Under the pieces are notes generated by a model. That model saw nothing but the letters and a program-made list of their open reading frames with translations, made no database searches and was not told the DNA's origin. 64,000 nucleotides of DNA from positions 62,001 to 126,000 of the forward strand of contig JAQTTU010000009.1 of NCBI GenBank assembly GCA_028710605.1. Direction: 5' to 3'. This DNA is from Sideroxydans sp. (GTDB taxonomy: Bacteria > Pseudomonadota > Gammaproteobacteria > Burkholderiales > Gallionellaceae). The stretch's first letter is position 1. Every line of letters begins with the position of its first letter. Positions 1 through 11,423 of this stretch are shown here, one piece after another. A program made the position numbers and the translations under genes.

Positions 1-1068
1 CTGAATTCGCCGGAAACGCCGTTGTTCGAAAAAGGCCACGAACTCTACGGTTTGTATCAGGCGCAAAAATCCATTCGCGCGCAGCAACGCGTGATCGTGG
101 TCGAAGGCTACATGGATGTGGTGGCGCTGGCGCAGCACGGCGTGGAATATGCCGTGGCGACTTTGGGCACAGCCACCACGCCCTATCACGTGCAAAAGTT
201 GCTGCGCCTGTGCGATCAAGTGGTGTTCTGCTTCGATGGTGACAAGCCCGGGCAAAAAGCCGCATGGCGCGCGTTGGAAAATGCATTGCCGCAACTGGTG
301 GATGGCAAGCGCTTGGGATTTTTGTTTCTGCCGGAAGAGCACGACCCCGACACCTACATCCGCGAATACGGCACGGAAGCCTTCGAGCATGAGGTGGAAA
401 ATTCGCTGCCGCTTTCCGGCTATCTGTTGCGCGAACTTACCGCGCAAGTCGATCTGCACACGCAGGAAGGCCGCAGCGCCTTGCTGAAGAATGCGCAGCC
501 GCTGCTCACCGCCATCACCGCGCCGACCACCGCGCTGCTGCTGCGCAAGGAAGTGGCGGCGCTGGCGGGCGTGACGCAGGCTGAACTGGAAGCGCTGTAT
601 GTCATCAAGCCCATCGCAGCGCCGCAACGTGCTGCGCCGCAAAAAGCCAAGCGTTCCACGCCGACCGGCTTGCGCACGCTGTTGCGCTGTCTGGTGATGC
701 GACCGGAACTTGCGCGCCAGTTGCCGCACGACTGGCACGGGGATAATGCGGAAGCGGCGGCTATTGCCGCTTTGGCCGACTGGTTGCGCGAATCGGCGGA
801 CGAAACCAGCACGGCGGCGATGATCCAGCATTTCCAGGGCACGGTACACGAAGCGGTATTTGCTTCGGTGCAGGGCGAGGTGATGCAGTGGGGCGAGGAG
901 TTCGATGTCGAGGCGGAATTCGCCGGATCAATGGAAAAACTGCGCGAGGAATCGCGCCGGGCGGAGCTGGAATCCTTGCACGCAAAAATGCAGGGCAAAG
1001 ATTCAAAAGTCCTGAATGAACAAGAACGGGCACGTTATTTGCAGTTGCTGCAAAGAGGTCAAGTGTAG
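1..1068 (+). CDS. dnaG: DNA primase DnaG, C-terminal part (5' truncated by window)
   Basis: Frame 1 open from base 1; TOPRIM-region peptide FEKGHELYGLYQAQKSIRAQQRVIVVEGYMDVVALAQHG; upstream of rpoD. Confidence 0.95.
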   Translation: MNSPETPLFEKGHELYGLYQAQKSIRAQQRVIVVEGYMDVVALAQHGVEYAVATLGTATTPYHVQKLLRLCDQVVFCFDGDKPGQKAAWRALENALPQLVDGKRLGFLFLPEEHDPDTYIREYGTEAFEHEVENSLPLSGYLLRELTAQVDLHTQEGRSALLKNAQPLLTAITAPTTALLLRKEVAALAGVTQAELEALYVIKPIAAPQRAAPQKAKRSTPTGLRTLLRCLVMRPELARQLPHDWHGDNAEAAAIAALADWLRESADETSTAAMIQHFQGTVHEAVFASVQGEVMQWGEEFDVEAEFAGSMEKLREESRRAELESLHAKMQGKDSKVLNEQERARYLQLLQRGQV

Positions 1069-1182
1069 CTAACCTTCGGAAAAGTTTTGGAAATCGGGTA
1101 TAATCCGCGACCTTTTCGAAAGCGCTTTTGATTTGAAGCGCCCGCAGTACTCGAGTAAAAATCAACTTTGGGAACCCTCAAA

Positions 1183-3150
<1,968 letters not shown>

Positions 3151-3156
3151 GTTAAC

Positions 3157-3233
3157 GGGCCCTTAGCTCAGTTGGTTAGAGCAGAGGACTCATAATCCTT
3201 TGGTCCCCGGTTCAAGTCCGGGAGGGCCCACCA
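3157..3233 (+). tRNA. tRNA with CAU anticodon; probably tRNA-Ile2 (lysidine type), possibly elongator Met
   Basis: 77 nt cloverleaf with encoded CCA; acceptor GGGCCCT/AGGGCCC; anticodon loop CTCATAA; T-loop GGTTCAAGTCC; acceptor resembles E. coli ileX/ileY. Confidence 0.9.
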
Positions 3234-3241
3234 ACAAAGCG

Positions 3242-3274
3242 AAAGCCTCGTATCTCCGCGAGGCTTTTGTTTTC
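3242..3274 (+). terminator. Rho-independent terminator after tRNA
   Basis: AAAGCCTCG - TATCTCCG - CGAGGCTTT followed by TGTTTTC. Confidence 0.75.
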
Positions 3275-3300
3275 CCACAATGAATTTTCAGATGTGCGCG

Positions 3301-3507
3301 CTAGTAATGCGGCGGTCTTTCGTTGGCGGCAGGTTTTTCGTTCCCTTCTTCGGCCAGTGATTGGATGTGTTTTGCGAGCGATGCGCAAATCGCTTCCAGT
3401 CGATCCAGTTTTTGTTGTAGCTGATAAACCGTTTTGTTCAGTTCTTCGATCAGGTCTTCCTGGTAGGTGATTTTTGTTTCGATGTTGACTAAACGTTCTT
3501 CAAGCAT
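3301..3507 (-). CDS. slyX: SlyX family protein
   Basis: 68 aa coiled coil MLEERLVNIETKITYQEDLIEELNKTVYQLQQKLDRLE...PPHY, characteristic SlyX C-terminus. Confidence 0.85.
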   Translation of the reverse strand: MLEERLVNIETKITYQEDLIEELNKTVYQLQQKLDRLEAICASLAKHIQSLAEEGNEKPAANERPPHY

Positions 3508-3609
3508 GGGGTGGTCCTGAAAGTTCGGCGACTGGCCGGGAGCGGGCGCTCATTCTAAAATAATCGGACTGCGAATGCTGCGCTAACGGAATCTGTCAAA
3601 GGGGCTCTC

Positions 3610-3903
3610 ATGAAAAACCATCACATCGCTTCACCCGCCACCCCGTTCGATTTCGATGCCGCCCTCAAACGCGCCACCGCAGTTGCCGACGAGCAGCTCG
3701 GCGAAAATATGCTGCTCTCATGGTATGACCGCGAGCGCGACATCGAATCGCCCGCGCATGTCAGCGAGTGTCACGAGGGCTGTGCCATCAAGGGTTTCTG
3801 GGATTACGCGCTGAACCGGGGCGGGGCGCTGGCGGTGAATTTTGACGAAGGGCGTTTCGTGTTTTGCTTTATGCCGCTGGGGGATTTTGCGCGGCTAGTG
3901 TAG
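3610..3903 (+). CDS. Small conserved hypothetical (AF1514-like)
   Basis: 97 aa ORF; MLLSWYDRERDIESPAHVSECH; stop codon lies inside a repeat arm. Confidence 0.6.
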   Translation: MKNHHIASPATPFDFDAALKRATAVADEQLGENMLLSWYDRERDIESPAHVSECHEGCAIKGFWDYALNRGGALAVNFDEGRFVFCFMPLGDFARLV

Positions 3904-3926
3904 GTGCGAATTCATTCGCACTTACA
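3899..3926. repeat. REP-like hairpin, GTAGGTGCGAATTCATTCGCAC core
   Basis: TGTAGGTGCGAATTCATTCGCACTTACA. Confidence 0.75.
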
Positions 3927-3982
3927 AATACCCCGGCTACATTTTTCGCTTCATGCCAAGCCCGCAGCGCTGCGGGACCCGG

Positions 3983-5404
3983 TTATTTTTTCTTTTGCGC
4001 ATCGAAGATTTCGCGGTATTGCTTGAGTTCGGTCTCTATGGTGGAGAGCTGGTAGTAGTCGGTTCCCGCGCGTTTGGCGAGTTCGAGCTGTGCGATGGCT
4101 TCGCGCAGATTGCCGTGCAATATTTGGTAATAGGACAGCACGTGGTGATATTCCTGCAGGCGGTTTAGCGGCAGATAGGCGCGGGCTTGCAGTTCGTACA
4201 GTTTGGCATCGTTGCCGTCGCGCAGCACCTGCTCGTCCAGCAGCTTGAGCGCGTCGAGATATTGTTGGTCTTGCAGCAGCGCTTCGGCGTAGTCGTAAAT
4301 CAGCGCGTGGTGTCCGGGAAATTGTTTGAGCGCTTTGCTGTAGAAGGCCAGCACGTCTTTGTCTTTGTTGTTCAGGCGTTTGATTTGTCCGGCCAGCGTT
4401 TCGATGCTGGCGTTGCCCGGAGCTTGTTTGTAGAGCGTGGCGAATTCGGCGGTGGCGAGCGCGTCCTGTTTGTCGCGCAACAGCGCCAGCACCAGGCCGT
4501 AGCGCTGCGCGACGGGGTTGCCGAAGCGCTGTTCGCCCACCAATGCGGCTTTGAAAAACGCCACGCCTTCCGACGGCGGTTTTTGCAGGGCGTACAGCCG
4601 GGCGCGCATCAGTTGGAAATCGAGGCTGTCTGGCACCAGATGAAACGGGATTTGCTGCACGCGGTTATCCACATCGGCGATACGTTCGGCGGTGAGCGGG
4701 TGGGTGCGCAAATAGGAGGGCGTGTCGCCGTCCAGTATCTGCGTGGCTTTTTGCATGTGCTCGAAGAAGGTGGGCATGCCCCGCGTGTCGAAGCCGGATT
4801 TGTCGAGGATGCCCAGGCCGATGCGGTCGGCTTCTTTTTCGTATTCGCGGGTGAAATTCAATTGCCGTTGCGCCATGCCGCCCTGCGCGCCGACGATGGC
4901 GGCAGTGGCCGCATCCGGGTTGCTGCGCGCGGCGAGTATGGCTACCGCCATGGTGGCCATGGCGGCGAGCGAATCGTATTTTTGCCCGGATACCATGCGC
5001 GCCAGATGGTGTTGCGTGACGTGCGAGATTTCGTGGCTCAGCACCGAAGCCAACTCGGATTCGGTTTGCGTCAGCTGGATCAATCCGGTGTTCACGCCGA
5101 TGAAGCCGCCGGGCAGAGCGAAGGCGTTGATGGCGTTGTCGTTGATCAGGAAGAATTCAAACGGCTGGCTGGGTTCGCTGCTGTTGGACACCAGCAGCGA
5201 ACCCAGACGATTCAGGTAATCGACCACTTCCGGGTCGTCCATGTAATTGGCCTGCGCGCGGATCTGGAACATGCTTTGTTCGCCGATCTGGCGTTCCATT
5301 TGCGGCGAGACCATTTCCTGCGAGACATCGCCCAGGTCGGGCAGGCCGTCGGCGTGCGCCAGCAGCGGTAAGGCGCACAGCGCGGAGAGTAGAAGTTTTT
5401 TCAT
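3983..5404 (-). CDS. M48 family metalloprotease with TPR region (BepA-like)
   Basis: HEISHVTQHH zinc motif, signal peptide MKKLLLSALCALPLLAHA, C-terminal TPR-like region. Confidence 0.88.
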   Translation of the reverse strand: MKKLLLSALCALPLLAHADGLPDLGDVSQEMVSPQMERQIGEQSMFQIRAQANYMDDPEVVDYLNRLGSLLVSNSSEPSQPFEFFLINDNAINAFALPGGFIGVNTGLIQLTQTESELASVLSHEISHVTQHHLARMVSGQKYDSLAAMATMAVAILAARSNPDAATAAIVGAQGGMAQRQLNFTREYEKEADRIGLGILDKSGFDTRGMPTFFEHMQKATQILDGDTPSYLRTHPLTAERIADVDNRVQQIPFHLVPDSLDFQLMRARLYALQKPPSEGVAFFKAALVGEQRFGNPVAQRYGLVLALLRDKQDALATAEFATLYKQAPGNASIETLAGQIKRLNNKDKDVLAFYSKALKQFPGHHALIYDYAEALLQDQQYLDALKLLDEQVLRDGNDAKLYELQARAYLPLNRLQEYHHVLSYYQILHGNLREAIAQLELAKRAGTDYYQLSTIETELKQYREIFDAQKKK

Positions 5405-5586
5405 GGGCAATATGATAGCACTGCCCCCGCAGAGTTCCCCGTGTCGGACAGGTAATTCCGTATGCATGGAATGGTTTACTGTTATTTCAGAACTTGTATT
5501 TTGAATGCCTGTCACAAGGGCTGCGAACGCTGGACAGTCGGCTACCTAGCACTCAGAATGTCGCCCTTCAAGAATAAGGCAAGCAC

Positions 5587-6879
5587 ATGGATTACATCGG
5601 CAAGTATCAGATCGTCAAGGAAATCGGGCGCGGCGCGACCAGCACGGTATATCTCGCACTCGATCCGTTCAACAACCAGCAGGTGGCACTCAAACTTTTC
5701 GACCCGGAAGCGTTGAAGCACGTGACCAACGGCAAGGCGTTCCGCAAGCAACTGGCGATCGAGGCATCGCTCGCGGGCAAGCTGTCGCATCCGCACATCG
5801 CGAAGATTCACGACGCGGTGCTGGAAGGTGAAATGAGTTACATGGTGATGGAATTCGTCGAGGGCGAGACGCTGGAAAAATACGGCGAAGTGGATAACTT
5901 GCTCGACTTCGGGCGCATCGCCGAGATCATCTACAAATGCTGCAAAGCGCTGGAATACGCGCAGTATCAGGGGGTCATCCACCGCGACATCAAGCCCGCC
6001 AACATTCTCATCAGCGGCGAGAGCAACATCAAGATTTCCGATTTCGGCGCGGCCATGATAGAGAACCAGCAGACCACGCAAGTGAACGGTCTGGGTTCGC
6101 CGGCGTACATGTCGCCCGAACAAATCCGCGAACAGCCGCTGACGCACCAGACCGACATCTATTCGCTGGGTGTCACCATGTACCGCCTGCTGACCGGCAA
6201 AGTGCCGTTCCTGGCGGCCAACAGCTACAGCATGATCTACCAGATCATGAACATCGAACCCGCGCCGCCCAGCATCTACCGCCCCGATCTGCCGCCCGCG
6301 CTGGATGCCATCGTGATGCGCGCGATGCACAAGGACGTGGCGCAGCGCTATCAAACCTGGGAAGAGTTTTCCAACGAACTGGTGACGTTCATCAGCGACA
6401 GCCTGCCGCAACAGGAGGCGATATTCGATACCGAAAAATTCGACACCGTGCGCTCGCTGCCGTTCTTCAAGGACTTCAACGATGTCGAGTTGTGGGAAGT
6501 GTTGCGCATCAGCGAGTGGTACAAAGTGGCCAAGGATGAACAGATTCTGCGCGAAGGCGAGACCGGGCAGAAGATATACATCATCGCCGACGGCTCGGTG
6601 CGCGTGCTCAAGCAGGGGCGCTTGTTGAGCCTGCTGCATCAGGGCGATTGCTTCGGCGAAATGGCGCACTTGTTCGGCAAGGATTCGCTGCGCTCCACCG
6701 ACGTGCAGAGCAAAACCGACGTGAAGCTGATCGAAATCGACCCCGATGTGATGGCGCTGGCCTCGGCCAATTGCCGCTTTCATTTCGGCGAAGCCTTTTC
6801 GCGCATTCTGGCAAAACGGCTGGCGCTGTCCAACACGCGCATCTCGCGCTTGTTGAGCGACGGCACGGAAGAACAATGA
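5587..6879 (+). CDS. Serine/threonine protein kinase with C-terminal cyclic-nucleotide-binding domain
   Basis: Kinase motifs HRDIKPANI, DFG, APE-like SPAYMSPEQ; C-terminal cNMP fold GETGQKIYIIADGSVRVLKQGR...GDCFGEMAHLFG. Confidence 0.9.
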   Translation: MDYIGKYQIVKEIGRGATSTVYLALDPFNNQQVALKLFDPEALKHVTNGKAFRKQLAIEASLAGKLSHPHIAKIHDAVLEGEMSYMVMEFVEGETLEKYGEVDNLLDFGRIAEIIYKCCKALEYAQYQGVIHRDIKPANILISGESNIKISDFGAAMIENQQTTQVNGLGSPAYMSPEQIREQPLTHQTDIYSLGVTMYRLLTGKVPFLAANSYSMIYQIMNIEPAPPSIYRPDLPPALDAIVMRAMHKDVAQRYQTWEEFSNELVTFISDSLPQQEAIFDTEKFDTVRSLPFFKDFNDVELWEVLRISEWYKVAKDEQILREGETGQKIYIIADGSVRVLKQGRLLSLLHQGDCFGEMAHLFGKDSLRSTDVQSKTDVKLIEIDPDVMALASANCRFHFGEAFSRILAKRLALSNTRISRLLSDGTEEQ

Positions 6880-7115
6880 GCGCCGAAATCGCTTTCGACG
6901 CGGAGCTGGATGTGCGGCAACTGGCGTGCCCGCTGCCCATCCTGCGCGCCAAGAAATCGCTGTCCGCGATGAGTGCCGGACAAGTGTTGAAAATCGCGGC
7001 GACCGACAAAGGCTCGCCCAAAGACTTCGCCGATTTTTGCAGCAAGACCGGCAACGAGCTGTTGTCTTCAACCGAGGCGGATGGCGAATATATTTTTCTG
7101 ATTCGCCGCCGCTGA
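6876..7115 (+). CDS. tusA: Sulfurtransferase TusA family protein
   Basis: LDVRQLACPLPILRAKKSL (CPxP motif); ATGA overlap with kinase gene. Confidence 0.88.
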   Translation: MSAEIAFDAELDVRQLACPLPILRAKKSLSAMSAGQVLKIAATDKGSPKDFADFCSKTGNELLSSTEADGEYIFLIRRR

Positions 7116-7143
7116 AACACCGATTCAAAACACCAACTTAACG

Positions 7144-7216
7144 GGAACGCCCGTCAATAGGCGATCTGCGTCTTGCACTTGATGGAGATGCCCGTGAATA
7201 GGGGCTTGCGGGCAAG
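7144..7216 (+). repeat. Q-family intergenic repeat, copy A
   Basis: CGCCCGTCAATAGGCGATCTGCGTCTTGCACTTGATGGAGATGCCCGTGAATAGGGGCTTGCGGGC. Confidence 0.85.
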
Positions 7217-7231
7217 GCGGGTTTTCAAAAA

Positions 7232-7579
7232 CTACTCCGCCGCTTTCTTTTCGATTTCCTGCGCCAGAAAATACGCCATCACCGTGCGTATCACCACGAT
7301 GCCGCCCAGAACCAGCAGCGTGTCTTTGCTCGGAACGACAATCGTGCCGATGATGTCGCCCGCCAGAAAGAAGTCCAGACCCAGTGCCATCTTCTCGCCG
7401 ATGGCGATGCGCACGTCGCGCAACGTTTCTTCCATCGGCAGATGCTGCGCGTAGCGCCAGCCCCGGCGCACCAGCATCAGCAAGCCGTGCAAACTGCCCC
7501 AGGTAACCACCGCCGCACCCAGCATCTCGGTGAGCGGCACGATGTAAGCGATAACCTCGACCAGAAATTCGTGCAGCAT
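7232..7579 (-). CDS. DUF1622 family membrane protein
   Basis: 115 aa, MRDVRIAIGEKMALGLDFFLAGDII-type signature. Confidence 0.75.
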   Translation of the reverse strand: MLHEFLVEVIAYIVPLTEMLGAAVVTWGSLHGLLMLVRRGWRYAQHLPMEETLRDVRIAIGEKMALGLDFFLAGDIIGTIVVPSKDTLLVLGGIVVIRTVMAYFLAQEIEKKAAE

Positions 7580-7600
7580 GATGTCTCCTTGACGGGTGGG

Positions 7601-7661
7601 TGTAGGGGCGAATTCATTCGCCCAACCCAGCGTAAAACGGGCGAATGAATTCGCCCCTACA
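7601..7661. repeat. REPIN-like inverted repeat
   Basis: TGTAGGGGCGAATTCATTCGCCC...GGGCGAATGAATTCGCCCCTACA. Confidence 0.9.
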
Positions 7662-7690
7662 AAAGCGGCACAACGCCATTAGGCAAGCGC

Positions 7691-7775
7691 GTAGGATGGG
7701 TTGAGCGCAGCGATACCCATCGTTCAAACTTGTGAGGACATCTTGATGGGTATCGCTGCGCTCAACCCATCCTAC
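7691..7775. repeat. REPIN-like inverted repeat overlapping valS stop
   Basis: GTAGGATGGGTTGAGCGCAGCGATACCCATC...GATGGGTATCGCTGCGCTCAACCCATCCTAC. Confidence 0.9.
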
Positions 7776-10747
7776 GAAAGCTTTTTGCGCTGCGCCTGCA
7801 ACTGCACCAGCGTTGAACCAAACTCTTCCAGACGTTTCTTTTCCTGCTCTACCACCGCCGCCGGAGCGCGTGCCACGAAACTATCGTTGCCCAGCTTGGC
7901 ATTCGCTTTGGTGATCTCGTTGCTGAGGCGCGCGATCTCTTTGTCCAGACGCTCGCGCTCTGCCGCCACGTCGATCTCCACTTTCAGCATCAGCTTGAAA
8001 TTGCCGACGATGGACACCGGCGCATCGCCTTCCGGCAAGTCGGCGACCACTTGCACTTCGCTCAGTTTGCCGAGGCTGCTGATGTACGGCGCGAGTGCGT
8101 TCAGCACCGTCGCATCGCCTGCCGCGATCAGCGGCACGCGTGCGGCAGGCGACAAGTTCATTTCGCTGCGCAAGCTGCGGGTGGCGGTGATGAGTTCCTG
8201 CAGCAGCGTGATCTGCGCGATGGATGCTTCGTCGATCTTGCTTGTATCGGCCTTGGGATAGGCTTGCAGCATGATGCTCGCGCCCGCTTTGTTCGCCATC
8301 GGCGCCACCGATTGCCACAACTCTTCGGTGATGAACGGAATGATCGGATGCGCTAGGCGCAGGATGGTTTCCAGCACGCGCACCAAGGTGCGGCGGGTGG
8401 CGCGTTGTGCCGCGTCGCTGCCGTTCGCCATCTGCACCTTGGCCAACTCCACATACCAGTCGCAGTAAGTGTTCCACACCAGTTCGTACACCGCGCGTGC
8501 CGCCATGTCGAAACGGTAGTCGGCGAAATGCGTCGCCATCTCGGCTTCGGTTTGCTGCAACAAGCTCATCATCCATTTGTCGGCAGCCGAATATTCGAGC
8601 GTATCGCCAGAGGGTTCCCTCACCCCACCCCTCCCCCGGTGGGAGAGGGAGCTATCGGCGTTTTCGCCTTCGGCGAAAGCGGAGTCAAAGGCATTCAAGC
8701 CGACATCCTTGCCTTCGCAATTCATCAGCACGAAGCGCGTGGCGTTCCACAGTTTGTTGCAGAAGTTGCGATAGCCTTCGCAGCGTTGCATGTCGAACTT
8801 GATGTCGCGTCCGGGCGAAGCGAGCGAGGCGAAGGTGAAGCGCAGCGCGTCGGTGCCGAAGGCGGTGATGCCCTCGGGGAATTCCTTGCGTGTGCGTTTT
8901 TCGATCTGTTCGGCTTGCTTGGGATTCATCAGGCCGGTGGTGCGTTTCTTCACCAGCTCGTCGAGCGCGATACCGTCGATCAAGTCGATCGGGTCGAGCA
9001 CGTTGCCCTTGGACTTGGACATCTTCTGTCCTTCCGCATCGCGGATCAGGCCATGCACGTACACATCCTTGAACGGAATCTTGCCGGTGATGTGCTTGGT
9101 CATCATCACCATGCGCGCCACCCAGAAGAAGATGATGTCGAAGCCGGTGACCAGCACCGACGACGGCAGGTATTGTTTGACGAACTGGTTCTGCTGCGCG
9201 AACGGTTTGCCTTCTTCCCAGTCCAGCGTGGAGAACGGCCACAGCGCGGAAGAGAACCAGGTGTCGAGCACGTCGTTGTCGCGGTCGAGTTGTCCGGCAT
9301 AGCCCGCCTTGTCCGCCAGATGGCGCGCCTCGGCTTCGTCGCGCGCGACGAATACTTCGCCGTTCACGCCGTACCATGCCGGAATCTGATGTCCCCACCA
9401 CAGTTGGCGCGAGATGCACCAGTCCTGAATGTTGTTCAGCCACTGGTTGTAAGTGTTGACCCAATTCTCCGGGTGAAATTTGATCTCGCCCGAAGCCACA
9501 CATTCCAGCGCCTGCTCGGTGATGCTCTTGCCTTCAGGGCCGGGCTTGCTCATCGCCACGAACCACTGGTCGGTCAGCATCGGCTCGATCACCACGCCAG
9601 TGCGGTCGCCGCGCGGCACTTTGAGTTTGTGCTTCTCAATTTTTTCAAGCGATCCTAAAGCTTCTAGATCGGCCACGATCTGTTTGCGTGCATCAAAGCG
9701 GTCGAGGCCGTGATATTTTTTCGGGATAGTCTCAGCTACGGCTTTACCCATGATTGGAGATGGCATAGAGATACGAAATCCATCTTCATTTCGTGCGCTC
9801 TGATAAGTACGGTCAACGTCATCAAAGACATTGCTTTTTATTTTTCCATCAAGCGTCAAAACGCTAATTGGTTTGAGATTGTGCCGTTGCCCCACCGCAT
9901 AGTCGTTGAAGTCATGCGCGGGCGTGACCTTGACCACGCCGGTGCCGAATTCCTTGTCCACATAATCATCGGCGATGATGGGGATGGTGCGGTCGCACAG
10001 CGGCAGTTGTACTTGCTTGCCGATCAGGTGTTTGTAACGCTCGTCCTCGGGATGTACCATCACCGCCACGTCGCCCAGCATGGTCTCGGGGCGGGTGGTC
10101 GCCACGGTCAGATGGCCGCTGCCGTCCGCCAGCGGATAGCGGATGTGGTACATGAAACCGTCTTCTTCTTCCTGCACCACTTCCAGATCGGAGACGGCGG
10201 TGTGCAGCTTCGGGTCCCAGTTCACCAGACGCTTGCCGCGATAGATCAGGCCTTCGTTGAACAGGCGCACGAAGGTTTCGGTAACCGAGCGCGACAGCCC
10301 TTCGTCCATGGTGAAGCGCTCGCGCGACCAGTCGGGCGACGTGCCGAGGCGGCGCATTTGTTTGGTGATGGTGTTGCCGGAATATTCCTTCCACTCCCAC
10401 ACTTTTTCGATGAACTTTTCGCGTCCCAAATCGTGGCGCGAAATCTTTTGCGCATCAAGCTGGCGCTCCACCACGATCTGCGTGGCGATGCCCGCATGGT
10501 CGGTGCCCGGTTGCCACAGCGTGTTGTCGCCCTTCATGCGGTGATAGCGCGTGAGCGCATCCATCAAGGTCTGGTTGAAGCCGTGCCCCATGTGCAGCGT
10601 GCCGGTGACGTTGGGCGGCGGCAACTGGATGCAGAACGATTCGGTCTTGTGCGGATCGAGTCCGGCCTTGAAATAGCCGGCGTTTTCCCAGGTGGGATAC
10701 CAGCGGGCTTCGATGTCTTTCGGGTCAAAACTTTTGGCGAGTTCCAT
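7772..10747 (-). CDS. valS: Valyl-tRNA synthetase
   Basis: [16 protein letters not shown] (HIGH), KMSKSKGN (KMSKS), coiled-coil C-terminus; contains a repeat-derived in-frame insert. Confidence 0.97.
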   Translation of the reverse strand: MELAKSFDPKDIEARWYPTWENAGYFKAGLDPHKTESFCIQLPPPNVTGTLHMGHGFNQTLMDALTRYHRMKGDNTLWQPGTDHAGIATQIVVERQLDAQKISRHDLGREKFIEKVWEWKEYSGNTITKQMRRLGTSPDWSRERFTMDEGLSRSVTETFVRLFNEGLIYRGKRLVNWDPKLHTAVSDLEVVQEEEDGFMYHIRYPLADGSGHLTVATTRPETMLGDVAVMVHPEDERYKHLIGKQVQLPLCDRTIPIIADDYVDKEFGTGVVKVTPAHDFNDYAVGQRHNLKPISVLTLDGKIKSNVFDDVDRTYQSARNEDGFRISMPSPIMGKAVAETIPKKYHGLDRFDARKQIVADLEALGSLEKIEKHKLKVPRGDRTGVVIEPMLTDQWFVAMSKPGPEGKSITEQALECVASGEIKFHPENWVNTYNQWLNNIQDWCISRQLWWGHQIPAWYGVNGEVFVARDEAEARHLADKAGYAGQLDRDNDVLDTWFSSALWPFSTLDWEEGKPFAQQNQFVKQYLPSSVLVTGFDIIFFWVARMVMMTKHITGKIPFKDVYVHGLIRDAEGQKMSKSKGNVLDPIDLIDGIALDELVKKRTTGLMNPKQAEQIEKRTRKEFPEGITAFGTDALRFTFASLASPGRDIKFDMQRCEGYRNFCNKLWNATRFVLMNCEGKDVGLNAFDSAFAEGENADSSLSHRGRGGVREPSGDTLEYSAADKWMMSLLQQTEAEMATHFADYRFDMAARAVYELVWNTYCDWYVELAKVQMANGSDAAQRATRRTLVRVLETILRLAHPIIPFITEELWQSVAPMANKAGASIMLQAYPKADTSKIDEASIAQITLLQELITATRSLRSEMNLSPAARVPLIAAGDATVLNALAPYISSLGKLSEVQVVADLPEGDAPVSIVGNFKLMLKVEIDVAAERERLDKEIARLSNEITKANAKLGNDSFVARAPAAVVEQEKKRLEEFGSTLVQLQAQRKKLS
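8610..8651. repeat. CCCTCTCCC-class repeat inside valS
   Basis: GAGGGTTCCCTCACCCCACCCCTCCCCCGGTGGGAGAGGGAGC. Confidence 0.8.
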
Positions 10748-10830
10748 TGCGGTGTGTGCGAAAAATGCGTGGATTTATGAAGGGCGCGATTATACAGGCG
10801 CGGAAGTCGTAGGGTGCGCCTGCTACATAT

Positions 10831-10942
10831 TCCCTCTCCCGCTGGCGGGAGAGGGTTAGGGTGAGGGTCGTTGAGCTGTTACCAAGTGGATTGCAACGCA
10901 CAGACCCTCATCCCCAACCCTTCTCCCGCCTGCGGGAGAAGG
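10831..10942. repeat. CCCTCTCCC-class composite repeat
   Basis: CCCTCTCCCGCTGGCGGGAGAGGGTTAGGGTGAGGGTC...GACCCTCATCCCCAACCCTTCTCCCGCCTGCGGGAGAAGG. Confidence 0.88.
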
Positions 10943-10962
10943 AAGCAAAAGTTCAAGCTCTC

Positions 10963-11036
10963 TGAAGATGCCCGTCAATAGGCGGTCTGCATGATGCTCT
11001 TGATGGAGATGCCCGTATTTACTGGTCTGCGGGCAG
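10963..11036 (+). repeat. Q-family intergenic repeat, copy B
   Basis: GAAGATGCCCGTCAATAGGCGGTCTGCATGATGCTCTTGATGGAGATGCCCGTATTTACTGGTCTGCGGGC. Confidence 0.88.
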
Positions 11037-11423
11037 GGAGGGGGTGTCCAGTGCGTCGTGGATCAGTTGCGGCAGTTCGCTTTTCAGTTCGGCGATGGTT
11101 TGGGCGATGGCGATCTGCTGGGCTTCAGCCAGTTTTTCGGCGAGCTTTTGCGCGAAGGCGTTTTCCAGATGGCTTTCCAGATAGTGCAGCAGTTGCGGCG
11201 TAATGTCGGTTGGCGCGGGCGGTTCGGCGCTCATCATTTCGATGAAATCGGTTTGTGCGGAAAAATCTGCGGTTGTTTCTTCGGCAGCTTCTTCGATTGG
11301 CGCGGAGAAATTCCCGGTGGCTTCGCCCACCACTTCGGTGAGCATAGGAAATCCACCCGTGGCTTCGCCTACCACTTCGGTGAGCATCGGTAGATCGTCG
11401 GCGGGTATTTTTTTGCGGCTCAT
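11019..11423 (-). CDS. Hypothetical protein upstream of/overlapping holC
   Basis: 134 aa; N-terminal tandem duplication MLTEVVGEATGGFP/MLTEVVGEATGNF; overlaps holC by 4 nt; stop codon inside an intergenic repeat. Confidence 0.65.
   Translation of the reverse strand: MSRKKIPADDLPMLTEVVGEATGGFPMLTEVVGEATGNFSAPIEEAAEETTADFSAQTDFIEMMSAEPPAPTDITPQLLHYLESHLENAFAQKLAEKLAEAQQIAIAQTIAELKSELPQLIHDALDTPSLPADQ

Noticed and set aside
5542-7128. 528-aa minus-strand ORF
   Set aside because: Antisense shadow of the kinase and tusA genes.
10991-11203. Small ORFs starting in Q copies (MEMPVFTGLRAGRGCP-like peptides at 7173, 10991, 28724)
   Set aside because: Shared peptide follows from the shared DNA repeat; reading frames run into antisense or intergenic sequence, with no consistent stop or RBS.
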